A DNA stretch of 18,746 nucleotides from CAZQKL01 sp964593895 [NCBI: uncultured bacterium] (lineage in GTDB: Bacteria > DYJV01): the NCBI GenBank assembly GCA_964593895.1, contig CAZQKL010000038.1, forward strand, positions 1 through 18,746. Direction: 5' to 3'. The position numbers and the translations under genes are program-made. Positions 1 to 8,271 of this stretch are shown here, in pieces (position 1 is the first letter of the stretch; every line of letters begins with the position of its first letter). The notes under the pieces are model-generated. The model made no database searches. It saw only the letters and a list, made by a program, of their open reading frames with translations, and had not been told where the DNA came from.

Positions 1-58
<58 letters not shown>

Positions 59-69
59 TTCTTTAAATT

Positions 70-549
70 ATGAAACTCAATGATTATGAAATTGAAATAA
101 TTAAAGCCATTCAGGAAGACCTGCCACACAGTAAAAATCCTTTTAGAGAAATTGCAGTAAATTTAAATATTTCAGAAGATCAACTTTTAGAAAAAATTAA
201 AAATTTTAAAAAAAAAGGAATTATTAGAAGATTTGGTGCAATTTTATACCATCAGAGGGCTGGTGTTAAAGAAAATGGAATGATTGTTTGGAATGTTGAT
301 GATAATAAAGTGAATGAAATTGGAGAAAAATTTGCCTCCTTTAAAGAAGTTTCACACTGTTATGAAAGACCTAAATTTAATGGTTGGAATTACAATTTAT
401 ACACAATGGTTCATGGAAAAACAAAAGAGGAAGTAAAAAAAATTGCTCAAAAGCTTTCTGAAATATCAGGGGTAAAAGATTACAAAATTCTTTTCAGCAT
501 AAAGGAGTTTAAAAAATCAAGTATGAAATATTTTGTGGAGGAAGATTAG
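70..549 (+). CDS. ahbB: Siroheme decarboxylase, AhbB-type subunit (Lrp/AsnC fold)
   Basis: Probable subunit of siroheme decarboxylase, which removes two acetate carboxyl groups from siroheme to give 12,18-didecarboxysiroheme in the alternative heme pathway of sulfate reducers and archaea. The 159-residue protein has an AsnC-type helix-turn-helix at about residues 5-55, ending in [17 protein letters not shown] ligand-binding half follows, with SHCYERP (H96) and [11 protein letters not shown] (Y108, H115), the signature blocks I associate with AhbB rather than AhbA. The end, [15 protein letters not shown], is also typical. Lrp-family transcription regulators share the fold, but these motifs and the hemL gene 1 nt downstream favour the enzyme. 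The start has no clear Shine-Dalgarno sequence and lies 15 nt after tRNA-fMet. The usual AhbA partner is not in view and may lie upstream of the tRNA. Confidence 0.88.
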   Translation: MKLNDYEIEIIKAIQEDLPHSKNPFREIAVNLNISEDQLLEKIKNFKKKGIIRRFGAILYHQRAGVKENGMIVWNVDDNKVNEIGEKFASFKEVSHCYERPKFNGWNYNLYTMVHGKTKEEVKKIAQKLSEISGVKDYKILFSIKEFKKSSMKYFVEED

Positions 550-550
550 A

Positions 551-1831
551 ATGGGAAATTTATCATATCAATTATTTGAAACAGCAAAAAAATTTCTTGT
601 TGGTGGAGTAAATAGCCCAGTTAGAGCTTTTAAATCAGTTGGATTAACTCCATTATTCATTTCAAAAGCTAAGGGAAGTAAAATATATGATGTAGATGGA
701 AATGAATACATAGATTATGTAGGTTCATGGGGACCAATGATTCTTGGTCATGCAAATCCAAAGGTTGTTGAAGAGTTGAAAAAACAGGTTGAACTTGGAA
801 CAAGCTATGGAGCGCCAACAGAAAAGGAAATTGAAATTGCAAAGTTAATTATAAAAGCATATCCTTCAATAGAAAAAGTAAGGCTTGTAAATTCAGGAAC
901 TGAAGCAACAATGAGTGCAATAAGACTTGCAAGAGGATATACTGGAAAAAGTAAAATAATAAAATTTGAAGGTTGTTATCATGGTCATGGTGATTCAATG
1001 CTCGTAAGAGCTGGTTCAGGAGCTACAACTTTAGGAGTACCAGACTCTCCTGGAGTTCCTGAAGAACTTGCAAAATTAACTTTAACCGCAAAATTTAATG
1101 ATATTAATTCTGTCAAAAAATTAATTAAAGAAAATAGAAATGAAATTGCATGCGTAATACTGGAGCCAATTCCAGGAAATATGGGTGTTATTGAGCCTGA
1201 TATAAACTTTTTAAAAGAATTAAGGGAAATAACAGCCAATGAAAATATAATTTTAATTTTTGATGAAGTTATGTGCGGTTTCAGGGTCGCATTTGGTGGA
1301 GCACAGGAACTTTACAATATAAAAGCTGATTTAACAACTCTTGGAAAAATAATTGGAGGAGGCTTACCTGTTGGAGCTTATGGTGGGAAAAGAGAGATAA
1401 TGGAAAAAGTTGCTCCAGAAGGTCCAGTTTATCAGGCTGGAACTTTATCTGGAAATCCATTAGCAGTAACCGCTGGAATTGCAACTTTAAAAATTCTTGA
1501 AGATAAAAGAGCTTATGAAAAATTGGAAAATTCTTCAAAATATCTATGTGAAAATATGGAAAAAATTGCAAAAAAGTATAATTTAAAATGCTCTTTCAAT
1601 AGAGTTGGTTCCATGTTTTCAATCTTTTTTACAGAGAAAAAAGTAGTTGATTATGAAACTGCAAAAACTTCTGACACAGAAAAATTTGCAAATTATTTTG
1701 CAAAAATGCTTAAAAAAGGGATTTACCTTGCACCAAGTCAATTTGAAGCTGTTTTTATTTCAACTGCCCATACAAAAGAAGACCTTGATAAAACTTTGGA
1801 AGCATTTGAAGAAACAGTAAAAGGGTTATAA
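551..1831 (+). CDS. hemL: Glutamate-1-semialdehyde 2,1-aminomutase
   Basis: PLP enzyme of the C5 pathway that converts glutamate-1-semialdehyde to 5-aminolevulinate, the first committed tetrapyrrole precursor; cytoplasmic. The 426-residue length is normal for the family. Visible blocks are [10 protein letters not shown] near the N-terminus, [16 protein letters not shown] (115-129), the GCYHGHGDS cofactor region (141-149), LEPIPGNMG (204-212), FDEVMCGFR (237-245, with D238 for the pyridine nitrogen) and [18 protein letters not shown], with K266 as the Schiff-base lysine. I chose the ATG at 551 because GGAGG at 537-541 sits 9 nt upstream. A TTG at 533 would add six residues inside ahbB and would include the Shine-Dalgarno sequence itself. 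It is 1 nt from ahbB and 2 nt from the protease gene, so the three are likely co-transcribed. Confidence 0.97.
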   Translation: MGNLSYQLFETAKKFLVGGVNSPVRAFKSVGLTPLFISKAKGSKIYDVDGNEYIDYVGSWGPMILGHANPKVVEELKKQVELGTSYGAPTEKEIEIAKLIIKAYPSIEKVRLVNSGTEATMSAIRLARGYTGKSKIIKFEGCYHGHGDSMLVRAGSGATTLGVPDSPGVPEELAKLTLTAKFNDINSVKKLIKENRNEIACVILEPIPGNMGVIEPDINFLKELREITANENIILIFDEVMCGFRVAFGGAQELYNIKADLTTLGKIIGGGLPVGAYGGKREIMEKVAPEGPVYQAGTLSGNPLAVTAGIATLKILEDKRAYEKLENSSKYLCENMEKIAKKYNLKCSFNRVGSMFSIFFTEKKVVDYETAKTSDTEKFANYFAKMLKKGIYLAPSQFEAVFISTAHTKEDLDKTLEAFEETVKGL

Positions 1832-1833
1832 AA

Positions 1834-3273
1834 ATGGTAAAAAGAACAATAATTTTTTTAATTATTGGAATTGTAATTACAATCTATTCATGTGCTACCA
1901 ATCCTGTTACAGGTAAAAAACAATTAATGCTAATTAGTGAAAAACAGGAAATTTCCATTGGTAAAAAATCAGATAAAGAAATAAGAAAAGAATATGGTGT
2001 TTACAAATTCAAAGATTTAAATTCTTACATTAACTATGTTGGAAATAGACTTATTCAGCATGTTCATAGGAAAAATTTAAAATATCATTTTACAATTATT
2101 GATTCCCCTGTTGTAAATGCTTTTGCTGTGCCAGGTGGTTATGTTTATATAACAAGAGGGATTTTAGCATACATAAATAATGAAGCTCAACTTGCATCAA
2201 TTCTTGGCCATGAGCTTGGACATATTAATGCAAGGCATTCTGCAAATATGATTTCAAAGCAGATTTTATTTAACATTGGTCTTGGAATTGCCTATGCAAC
2301 ATCAAAAGATTTTAGGAAATATGCAGGAGTAGCTCTCATTGCAGGAAACTTATTATTTCTGAAATTCAGTAGAAATGATGAATATCAGGCTGATGAACTT
2401 GGAGTAGAATATGCAACTCTTTCAGGATACAATACCTATGAGATGGCAAAATTTTTTAAAACTCTTGAAAGAATAGAAAAAAGGGCTGGATTTCATCTTC
2501 CAGAATGGTTTGCAACCCATCCATCACCACCACATAGAATTGAAAAAGTTAAAAAATTAACAGCTTATTGGCAGAAAAAATCTGGATTAAAAAAATTTGT
2601 TATTAACAGAAATGAGTATCTAATTCATATAGATGGGATTTTATTTGGTAAAGATAAGAGATATGGATATGTTGAAGGAAATACCTATTATCATCCAAAA
2701 ATGAGATTCTTTTTTAAATTTCCAAAAGGTTGGAAATTAACTGATACTAAAAATTACATACTTATTGCAAATCCCAAAATAAAAGATATTCAAATTATTA
2801 TTACTGTTACAAATGACCTTCATCATATTGCTATTGAAAAGTTTTTAAAAAGAACCCCAGGAAGATTAATATTTATGAAAAATCTGAAAATTAATGGCAA
2901 TGATGCTACTGAAATTTTAAAATATGTTAAATTCAATGGTAAGGAATTTGCAGTAAAAACTTATTTTATTGATTATAACGATAAAGTATTCATATTCAAC
3001 TGCAAAGTTCCTTTAGAACTTTTTCTCCTTTATCTTAAGAAAATTTCAATGCCAGCTGAAACTTTTAAAAAGCTTACTGACCCTAAAAAGATTAATGTTA
3101 AAAATAAGTATATAAAAGTTGTGAAAGCAGAAAAAACTGCTCCTCTAAAATATTTCCTTAAAAAATATCATATCCCGAAAAAAGAGTATAAAGATATTGC
3201 ACTTATAAATGGAATTTATGAAGATACAATTATTAAAAAGGGAGAACTTTTTAAAATTATTTTAAATTTCTAA
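1834..3273 (+). CDS. M48-family zinc metalloprotease lipoprotein
   Basis: Zinc-dependent endopeptidase of family M48, of the periplasmic/outer-membrane quality-control type (BepA/LoiP relatives). Residues 1-20 form a lipoprotein signal ending IYSC, with C20 as the probable lipidated cysteine, followed by ATNPVTGK, common in this group. The active site is HELGH (H126, E127, H130), with a third zinc ligand at E183 in NDEYQADELG. A hydrophobic stretch at about 163-178 sits between the two motifs, as is usual. Beyond about residue 250 the protein has no TPR as in BepA. It has a mixed domain (roughly 280-410) and a basic C-terminal segment ending LINGIYEDTIIKKGELFKI, resembling tails of related delta-proteobacterial M48 proteins. 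It is the last gene of the + strand run and overlaps the convergent cheV 3' end by 17 nt. Weak Shine-Dalgarno AAGGG. Confidence 0.92.
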   Translation: MVKRTIIFLIIGIVITIYSCATNPVTGKKQLMLISEKQEISIGKKSDKEIRKEYGVYKFKDLNSYINYVGNRLIQHVHRKNLKYHFTIIDSPVVNAFAVPGGYVYITRGILAYINNEAQLASILGHELGHINARHSANMISKQILFNIGLGIAYATSKDFRKYAGVALIAGNLLFLKFSRNDEYQADELGVEYATLSGYNTYEMAKFFKTLERIEKRAGFHLPEWFATHPSPPHRIEKVKKLTAYWQKKSGLKKFVINRNEYLIHIDGILFGKDKRYGYVEGNTYYHPKMRFFFKFPKGWKLTDTKNYILIANPKIKDIQIIITVTNDLHHIAIEKFLKRTPGRLIFMKNLKINGNDATEILKYVKFNGKEFAVKTYFIDYNDKVFIFNCKVPLELFLLYLKKISMPAETFKKLTDPKKINVKNKYIKVVKAEKTAPLKYFLKKYHIPKKEYKDIALINGIYEDTIIKKGELFKIILNF

Positions 3274-4174
3274 AAATTGCTTCCTGTAAAATTTTTACTT
3301 CTGGCTTTGAAATAAAATCATTTGCTCCAAGTGATAATAATTTTCTTCTGTTTTCTTCAGAGCACATTGATGAAAATACAATAATTGGCAAATCATCAAA
3401 TTCTGGAATTTCCCTTATCTTCTTAATTAAATGAGCTCCATCCATCTTTGGCATTTCTAAATCAGTAATTAAAACATCAATGTATTCTTTTACGCTTTTA
3501 TTTTCTCTTTTTGCTTTATCTAAAATTTGTAATAATTGATGAAAAGCCTCTTCACCATTATTTGCAACTGAGACTATGTATCCAGCATCTTCTAAAGCTT
3601 TGTTTACAAGCTTTCTAATCACTGAAGAATCTTCTGCAATTAATGTTTTAATTTTTCTATCAACTTTTTTAAGTTGAGTTTTTTCTGGAGTAAAATAAAG
3701 TTCAGGAAAAATATCACCAACTATTTTTTCAAAATCAAGAATTAGTATCATTTTATCATCAATCTTTGCAATTGATGTAACACAATTTTTCTTATCTTCA
3801 TAATTCAATTCATCAGGTTGCATTAAATCTTTCCAGTTAATTCTATAAATTCTTGTTACATTATTTACCAAAAAACCATTTATTGCTTCATTAAATTCAG
3901 TAATTATTGCTTTTGATAATGGTTTTTCTGTTTCAATTTCAAGCCATTTTGGAAGATTAATCATTGGAATAATTTTCCCTCTTAAATCTGTAATTCCTTC
4001 TATACAAGGATGAGCTTTAGGAACTTCAGTAATTTTAGGTGTTCTAATTATCTCTCTAACCTTTGCAACATTAATCCCAAAATTATGAACTTTATCTTTT
4101 CCCTCTATTAAAAATTCAACAAGTTCAAATTCATTTGTTCCTGATTCAAGTAGTATATTTGTTTGTTTATACAT
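3257..4174 (-). CDS. cheV: Chemotaxis coupling protein CheV (CheW domain + receiver)
   Basis: CheV adaptor linking chemoreceptors to the CheA kinase, with a phosphorylatable receiver that tunes the coupling; cytoplasmic face of receptor arrays. Residues 10-155 are a CheW-like domain, including NFGINVAKVREII, an IEGITDLRGKIIPMINL block (58-74) and an ILDFEKIV end. Residues 174-305 are a complete receiver with the acidic pair E181/D182, phosphoacceptor D238 in LITDLEMPKMDG, S268 and K290 in ISKPE. All key receiver residues are present. The start is supported by GGGAGGGG just upstream (complement of 4177-4184). It lies 10 nt after acpS and is the last gene of the eight-gene operon. No other che gene is in the window. 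Its 3' end overlaps the M48 protease gene tail to tail. Confidence 0.95.
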   Translation of the reverse strand: MYKQTNILLESGTNEFELVEFLIEGKDKVHNFGINVAKVREIIRTPKITEVPKAHPCIEGITDLRGKIIPMINLPKWLEIETEKPLSKAIITEFNEAINGFLVNNVTRIYRINWKDLMQPDELNYEDKKNCVTSIAKIDDKMILILDFEKIVGDIFPELYFTPEKTQLKKVDRKIKTLIAEDSSVIRKLVNKALEDAGYIVSVANNGEEAFHQLLQILDKAKRENKSVKEYIDVLITDLEMPKMDGAHLIKKIREIPEFDDLPIIVFSSMCSEENRRKLLSLGANDFISKPEVKILQEAIFRNLK

Positions 4175-4184
4175 GTTCCCCTCC

Positions 4185-4514
4185 CTAACCTTTTATTGCA
4201 ACTGCAACAGCATAATTTTTATTGTGAGACACTGAAACACTTATTATTTCACCTTTTACCTCTGCAAATGGTCTTCTATTTTCATAAAAGATGGTGACAT
4301 CTTTGTAAGAAATATCTCCCAAGCATTTTATAATAGCTTCTTTCATAGCAAATATTCCAGCTAATTTTTCTATAAATCTTTTTCTATTTTTAATTGAATA
4401 AATTAAGTTAAGTTCCTTTTTGGTTAAAATTTTTTCTAAAAATTTTTCTCCAAATTTCTTATATACTTTTTCTACTCTATCCAATTCAATTATGTCAATA
4501 CCGATATTTTTCAT
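4185..4514 (-). CDS. acpS: Holo-[acyl-carrier-protein] synthase
   Basis: Transfers 4'-phosphopantetheine from CoA to a serine of apo-ACP, activating it for fatty acid synthesis; cytoplasmic. The 109-residue protein is slightly short for AcpS (usually about 120) but has the full core. It starts IGIDIIELDRV, with the metal-binding D7. FAMKEAIIKCLG carries the second metal ligand E59 (FAxKEA in the family). It ends ISVSVSHNKNYAVAVAI, the conserved SxSHxxxYAxA motif. It overlaps the upstream phosphatase gene by 4 nt (ATGA), indicating translational coupling. Its presence in the same operon as an acyl-CoA ligase may reflect a lipid theme or simple operon packing. Confidence 0.94.
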   Translation of the reverse strand: MKNIGIDIIELDRVEKVYKKFGEKFLEKILTKKELNLIYSIKNRKRFIEKLAGIFAMKEAIIKCLGDISYKDVTIFYENRRPFAEVKGEIISVSVSHNKNYAVAVAIKG

Positions 4515-6154
4515 AATAATTTAAATAATAAAAGTGTCAAATCATCAAATTGCTGGGCTTTTCCACAAAATTTTTTTACATCGTTTAAAATCAAATCTTT
4601 TAAATCTTTTGGAGAAATTGAGTAATTTTTCTCAATTAAATTTATTAATCTATCCAACTCATATCTTTCTCCATTTTCATTAATAGCATCTAGTATTCCA
4701 TCTGAAAAATTCAAGAGAATATCACCTTCTGAAAAATCATAATCATAACCTTCATATTCAATATCTTCAAACATGCCAATTGGAAGGTTATTTGAAGGGA
4801 ATTTTTTTACTTTCTTTTCTCTATTTGAAAAAATTAAAATATCTGTATGACCTGCATTCACAAGTGTCATTTTTTTTGTTAATAAATCAATTATAAAAAT
4901 TCCAAGAGTAAAATATTTTTCTCCAATACTTTCATTTGAAATAATATTATTTATTTTTCCTATGACTTCACTTAAATTGGAATTAAAATTTACAAGAGTT
5001 TTAATTAAAATCATAGACATTGAAGTCAACAATGCTGCAGGAATTCCTTTACCTGCAACATCTCCAACAAATCCAATTATTTTTGAGTTATCTTCAGAAA
5101 TTAAATAATTATAAAAATCTCCTCCAACATTCATAGCTGGTAAAGAAAAACCACCTATATAAAAATTTGATGTAATAATATCCTCTTGAGGAAATAAATT
5201 TTTTTGAAGTTCAGATGCTACTTTAATTTGATGTTTTAACTTTTCTTTTTCAATTGAATCTTTAAAAAATATTGCATTTTCAATCCCAATTGCAGCTATT
5301 TTAGTTAAAGTCTCTAATGTTGACAATTTAACATCCATAAAATCCACATCAATCTCTATATTTACTAAAACAAGTACTCCAAGATTTTTATTTTTTGTAT
5401 AGAGAGGAATACCCACAATTGATTTTATTAAATACTTGTCTTGAAGTTCAAATTCATATTCTGTATTTTGAGAAGTATCGCTGATTATTATAGGTTCTTT
5501 TGAGGTAAACACCTCTTCAATAATACTTTTATTTGAAAATTTGTTTTTAAATCTCTGAATTACACCTTTGGGAACTCCCCATGAAATTTTTTCTTCAAAT
5601 TTATCATCATCTTTTAAAAAAATCACACCTACATCACCATCAACAATGTTTACCGCACCTTCTAAAATTTTTGTTAAAACAATTTCAAGGTCAAGACTTC
5701 CAATTATCTCTCCAATTTGATTTAAAAAATCAAGCTGAAGTTTACTAATTACAATTGAATTCTGATAATATTTTAACAAAGTCAACTTTTGAGATTCTAC
5801 AACATAGTGGTTGAAAAATATTTCAAGATTTTTATTAAATTTTATGTCATCGTGAATTAACATTTTGAAAATAATTCCATCTTCAGTTGTAAAAGAAATT
5901 TCTTTTGAAACTTTTATGCTTCTATCTCCAAATTCTAAAAAAAAAGGAGTTGAATTTTCTATTTCAGCATCATAAAAAAAATGTTCTTGGGGAAAAATAG
6001 TGGATAATAAAATTTTATATGAAAAATCCTGTTCATTGTAATAAATTACTGTAAAATCGTTAATATTAAAAATTTCTTTTATTTTTTTTGAAAAAAAATT
6101 GTTTAACTTATCCAAATTTCCCATTGAATGAAGTTGCAGTAAAATGTGTTCCAT
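4511..6154 (-). CDS. GAF-domain PP2C (SpoIIE/RsbU-type) serine phosphatase
   Basis: Predicted soluble signalling phosphatase of 547 residues. Residues 1-125 look like a degenerate GAF-type sensor fold. Residues 155-297 are a clearer GAF domain (DLEIVLTKILEGAVNIV to LETLTKIAAIGIENA). A helical linker at about 297-318 leads into a SpoIIE-type PP2C domain at 328-547. Metal-binding acidic residues are in place: GGDFY (D346), GDVAGKGIPAALL (D365), an NAGH motif, SDGILD and the final DDLTLL. Such enzymes usually dephosphorylate an anti-anti-sigma (STAS) protein, but no STAS or anti-sigma gene is in the window, so the substrate is unknown. I chose the ATG at 6154 because it follows the HDOD gene's stop by 1 nt. 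A longer frame to 6232 exists but only rereads that gene's 3' end. The ATG ten codons further in is an alternative. Confidence 0.9.
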   Translation of the reverse strand: MEHILLQLHSMGNLDKLNNFFSKKIKEIFNINDFTVIYYNEQDFSYKILLSTIFPQEHFFYDAEIENSTPFFLEFGDRSIKVSKEISFTTEDGIIFKMLIHDDIKFNKNLEIFFNHYVVESQKLTLLKYYQNSIVISKLQLDFLNQIGEIIGSLDLEIVLTKILEGAVNIVDGDVGVIFLKDDDKFEEKISWGVPKGVIQRFKNKFSNKSIIEEVFTSKEPIIISDTSQNTEYEFELQDKYLIKSIVGIPLYTKNKNLGVLVLVNIEIDVDFMDVKLSTLETLTKIAAIGIENAIFFKDSIEKEKLKHQIKVASELQKNLFPQEDIITSNFYIGGFSLPAMNVGGDFYNYLISEDNSKIIGFVGDVAGKGIPAALLTSMSMILIKTLVNFNSNLSEVIGKINNIISNESIGEKYFTLGIFIIDLLTKKMTLVNAGHTDILIFSNREKKVKKFPSNNLPIGMFEDIEYEGYDYDFSEGDILLNFSDGILDAINENGERYELDRLINLIEKNYSISPKDLKDLILNDVKKFCGKAQQFDDLTLLLFKLL

Positions 6155-6155
6155 T

Positions 6156-7409
6156 TTAAAAAATCCCTGTATCAATTTTTGAAAGAGAATCTTCACATGA
6201 TTTAAAAATAAAATTATACTTATTTTCATCAAGATTTAGGTTTTTTAACGTAATCTCAAGTTTCATTTCATCATTTTTAAAAACTGGAAGATTTAGTAAC
6301 TGCTTTGAAATATAATTTGCAAGTGAAACTATGCAGACCTCTTTATCTATACCGTTTTCTCCATTTAAATGGTGATATGAAATTATTTTTTTATGAATTT
6401 CTGGAAGATTCCACTTTTCTGAAATCAAATTTCCAGTTTCCTGGTGGTTCATAAAAAAATACTTTTTTTCAAGCTCAATAATTGAATTATTCTCATTTAC
6501 TTCCTTATGGAAAAAAATCTTTTCATCTTTTGCTATTTGGCCAATTATTAATTTCCCAATATCATGTAAAAGCCCACCTACAAATAATTCCTCTTGAGTT
6601 TTTTTGTCAAATTTAAATTGTTTTGAAATCTCTTTTGAAAAACAAGCGGTAACATAACTATGCTTCCATAGTTCATTCTTTTTATATCCGTAAGAGGGTA
6701 AACTCACACTTAATAATTTTGAAGTAAATGCACTGTAAACTACGCTCCTTAAAGTATCATATCCCATATAAGCGACACTTTCAGATATTGTGGAAATTTT
6801 TCTTGAAAGTGAGAAAAATGGAGAATTTACTATTTTCAAAACCTTAGCTGTAATAACCTGGTCTTTTTTTATAACATCTTCAAAATCTGATGCACTTGAT
6901 TTTTTACTATTTATTAAAGCTTCAATTTCTCTAATTACTGAAGGAAAAGGTGGTAATTGTTCTATTTTTCTCTTAATTTCATCAACGATTTTGTTTTTCT
7001 TTATAAGATTAACATCTGAAGGCTGATTGCTGATTTTTATATTTTTTTCATCTAAACCTAATAATTTAAAAACCCTTGTGATTAAATCTTTTTTGTTGAA
7101 TGGATAAAGGATAAAGGAATTAACTTTGTATTTTTTTGCAAGAACAAGAATATCTTTATCTGGCTTTGAATGGTATACAATTACTGGAATTAACAATCTT
7201 TTTTCATTTCTTAACCATCTAATAAAATAAAATGGGCTAAATCCCTCAAAAATAGGATTTGCAATAATTAAATCAGGTGGATTTTTTTCAATTAAATTTA
7301 CAAACTTTTGGAAATTATTAACATTTTGGACCTGAAAATTATACTGATTAAAAAGATTATTAAGCTCTTTTGCTATATTTTCATTTTTTTCAATTATTAA
7401 AATTTTCAT
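6156..7409 (-). CDS. Pseudo-receiver + HDOD domain signalling protein
   Basis: A 417-residue two-domain protein. Residues 1-118 have the pattern of a response-regulator receiver ([46 protein letters not shown]). The phosphoacceptor position is N51 instead of Asp, the acidic pair is E7/K8, the conserved Thr/Ser position is H80 and the conserved Lys before PF is Y102. It is therefore very unlikely to be phosphorylated. Residues 150-345 are an HDOD domain: LPPFPSVIREIEAL, AKVLKIVNSPFFSL, AYMGYDTLRSVVYS, GGLLHDIGKL (H282, D283) and NHQETGNLISEKWNLP. HDOD proteins mostly act as protein-interaction scaffolds in signalling and chemotaxis rather than as confirmed phosphodiesterases. It overlaps the upstream VWA gene by 20 nt and precedes the phosphatase by 1 nt. 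The ligand and partner are unknown. Confidence 0.9.
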   Translation of the reverse strand: MKILIIEKNENIAKELNNLFNQYNFQVQNVNNFQKFVNLIEKNPPDLIIANPIFEGFSPFYFIRWLRNEKRLLIPVIVYHSKPDKDILVLAKKYKVNSFILYPFNKKDLITRVFKLLGLDEKNIKISNQPSDVNLIKKNKIVDEIKRKIEQLPPFPSVIREIEALINSKKSSASDFEDVIKKDQVITAKVLKIVNSPFFSLSRKISTISESVAYMGYDTLRSVVYSAFTSKLLSVSLPSYGYKKNELWKHSYVTACFSKEISKQFKFDKKTQEELFVGGLLHDIGKLIIGQIAKDEKIFFHKEVNENNSIIELEKKYFFMNHQETGNLISEKWNLPEIHKKIISYHHLNGENGIDKEVCIVSLANYISKQLLNLPVFKNDEMKLEITLKNLNLDENKYNFIFKSCEDSLSKIDTGIF

Positions 7410-8271
7410 ACAGCACTTTTCTTATATTTTCTGCATTTATGTCATCAAGTTTCATATATTTTCCATTCATAATTTTAGCAAGTTCCCAGCTATAACCAAA
7501 AGCAAGATGGTCAGTTTCTGTATCAAAGATAATAGTTCTAATTCCTAATTTTTTAATATATACACCAAAAATCTCTGCCTGGTCAAGACAATTTTTCCCT
7601 TCATAAGGGACATTTCCTCTACCATCTGAAACAAGTATCATTATAAAATTACCATCAGGATTTTTCAATTTCTCCTGTCTTAATATTTTAAATGCAAGCG
7701 CCAATCCATGAGCAAGAGGAGTTTTTCCGCCTGTTGGAAGTTTATCAAGTTTTTTCTTTGCGACATACACATTATTTGTAAATGGTAAAAGTAATTTTGC
7801 TTCATTTACACGAAATGAAATTAATCCCACTCTGTCTCTTTTCTGGTAGGCATCAATTAAGAGTGAATAAATTAAAGATTTAACTTTAATCATCTGCTGT
7901 TTAACTCCCATTGAACCACTTGCATCAACCACAAACAGAATTGTTGACCCTTGAGTGTCCTCTCTTAAATTTTCCCTTAAATGTTCATATTTTACTTTTA
8001 ATTTGCCATTAGATTGAAGCGCAGCTGTTTTAATGGAAGGAATTATTGCAATGTCAGTTGGTTTTCCTTGAGGAATTTTATATCCAATTACCCTTCCTTT
8101 TTTCTCTAAATTAATACTTCCTAATCTTTTACCTGTTCTTTTTGCTAATCTCTTTTTTATGTTAAAACTTAATTTTTTTAATTTAAATGGATTTCCTGTT
8201 TCAAAAATACGGTATTTTGTTTCTATTTCTTCTTCTAATTCTCTGCTACTTTTAAGTTTTTTTTTTAACAT
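7390..8271 (-). CDS. VWA-domain chelatase subunit (ChlD/BchD C-terminal type)
   Basis: A 293-residue von Willebrand factor A protein matching the C-terminal half of magnesium-chelatase subunit D. Residues 1-105 are the basic linker ([19 protein letters not shown], then [16 protein letters not shown]), which precedes the VWA domain in ChlD. Residues 108-293 are the VWA domain with a complete MIDAS metal site: DASGSMG (D116, S118, S120), T184 in [11 protein letters not shown] and D216 in LVSDGRGN. The AAA+ half of ChlD is absent, and the ATPase is the separate upstream gene, overlapping by 20 nt. Together they would form the ID motor of a metal chelatase. No ChlH/CobN-type porphyrin-binding subunit is in the window, so the metal and substrate are open; a cobaltochelatase is as likely as a magnesium enzyme. 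A run of ten A begins in codon 2, just after the start. Confidence 0.9.
   Translation of the reverse strand: MLKKKLKSSRELEEEIETKYRIFETGNPFKLKKLSFNIKKRLAKRTGKRLGSINLEKKGRVIGYKIPQGKPTDIAIIPSIKTAALQSNGKLKVKYEHLRENLREDTQGSTILFVVDASGSMGVKQQMIKVKSLIYSLLIDAYQKRDRVGLISFRVNEAKLLLPFTNNVYVAKKKLDKLPTGGKTPLAHGLALAFKILRQEKLKNPDGNFIMILVSDGRGNVPYEGKNCLDQAEIFGVYIKKLGIRTIIFDTETDHLAFGYSWELAKIMNGKYMKLDDINAENIRKVLYENFNN

Noticed and set aside
533-550. Upstream TTG start for hemL.
   Set aside because: It would place the ribosome binding site inside the coding sequence and adds six residues not typical of HemL.
985-1571. Minus-strand open frames inside hemL, and similar frames inside other genes (6790-7026, 8159-8401, 9126-9329, 10637-10909, 12306-12512, 13037-13267, 13973-14206).
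   Set aside because: They lie within well-supported genes, have low-complexity hydrophobic or Ser/Phe-rich composition and match no family I know.
6155-6232. Longer N-terminus for the phosphatase.
   Set aside because: The 26 extra codons only reread the HDOD gene 3' end, and an ATG follows that gene's stop by 1 nt.
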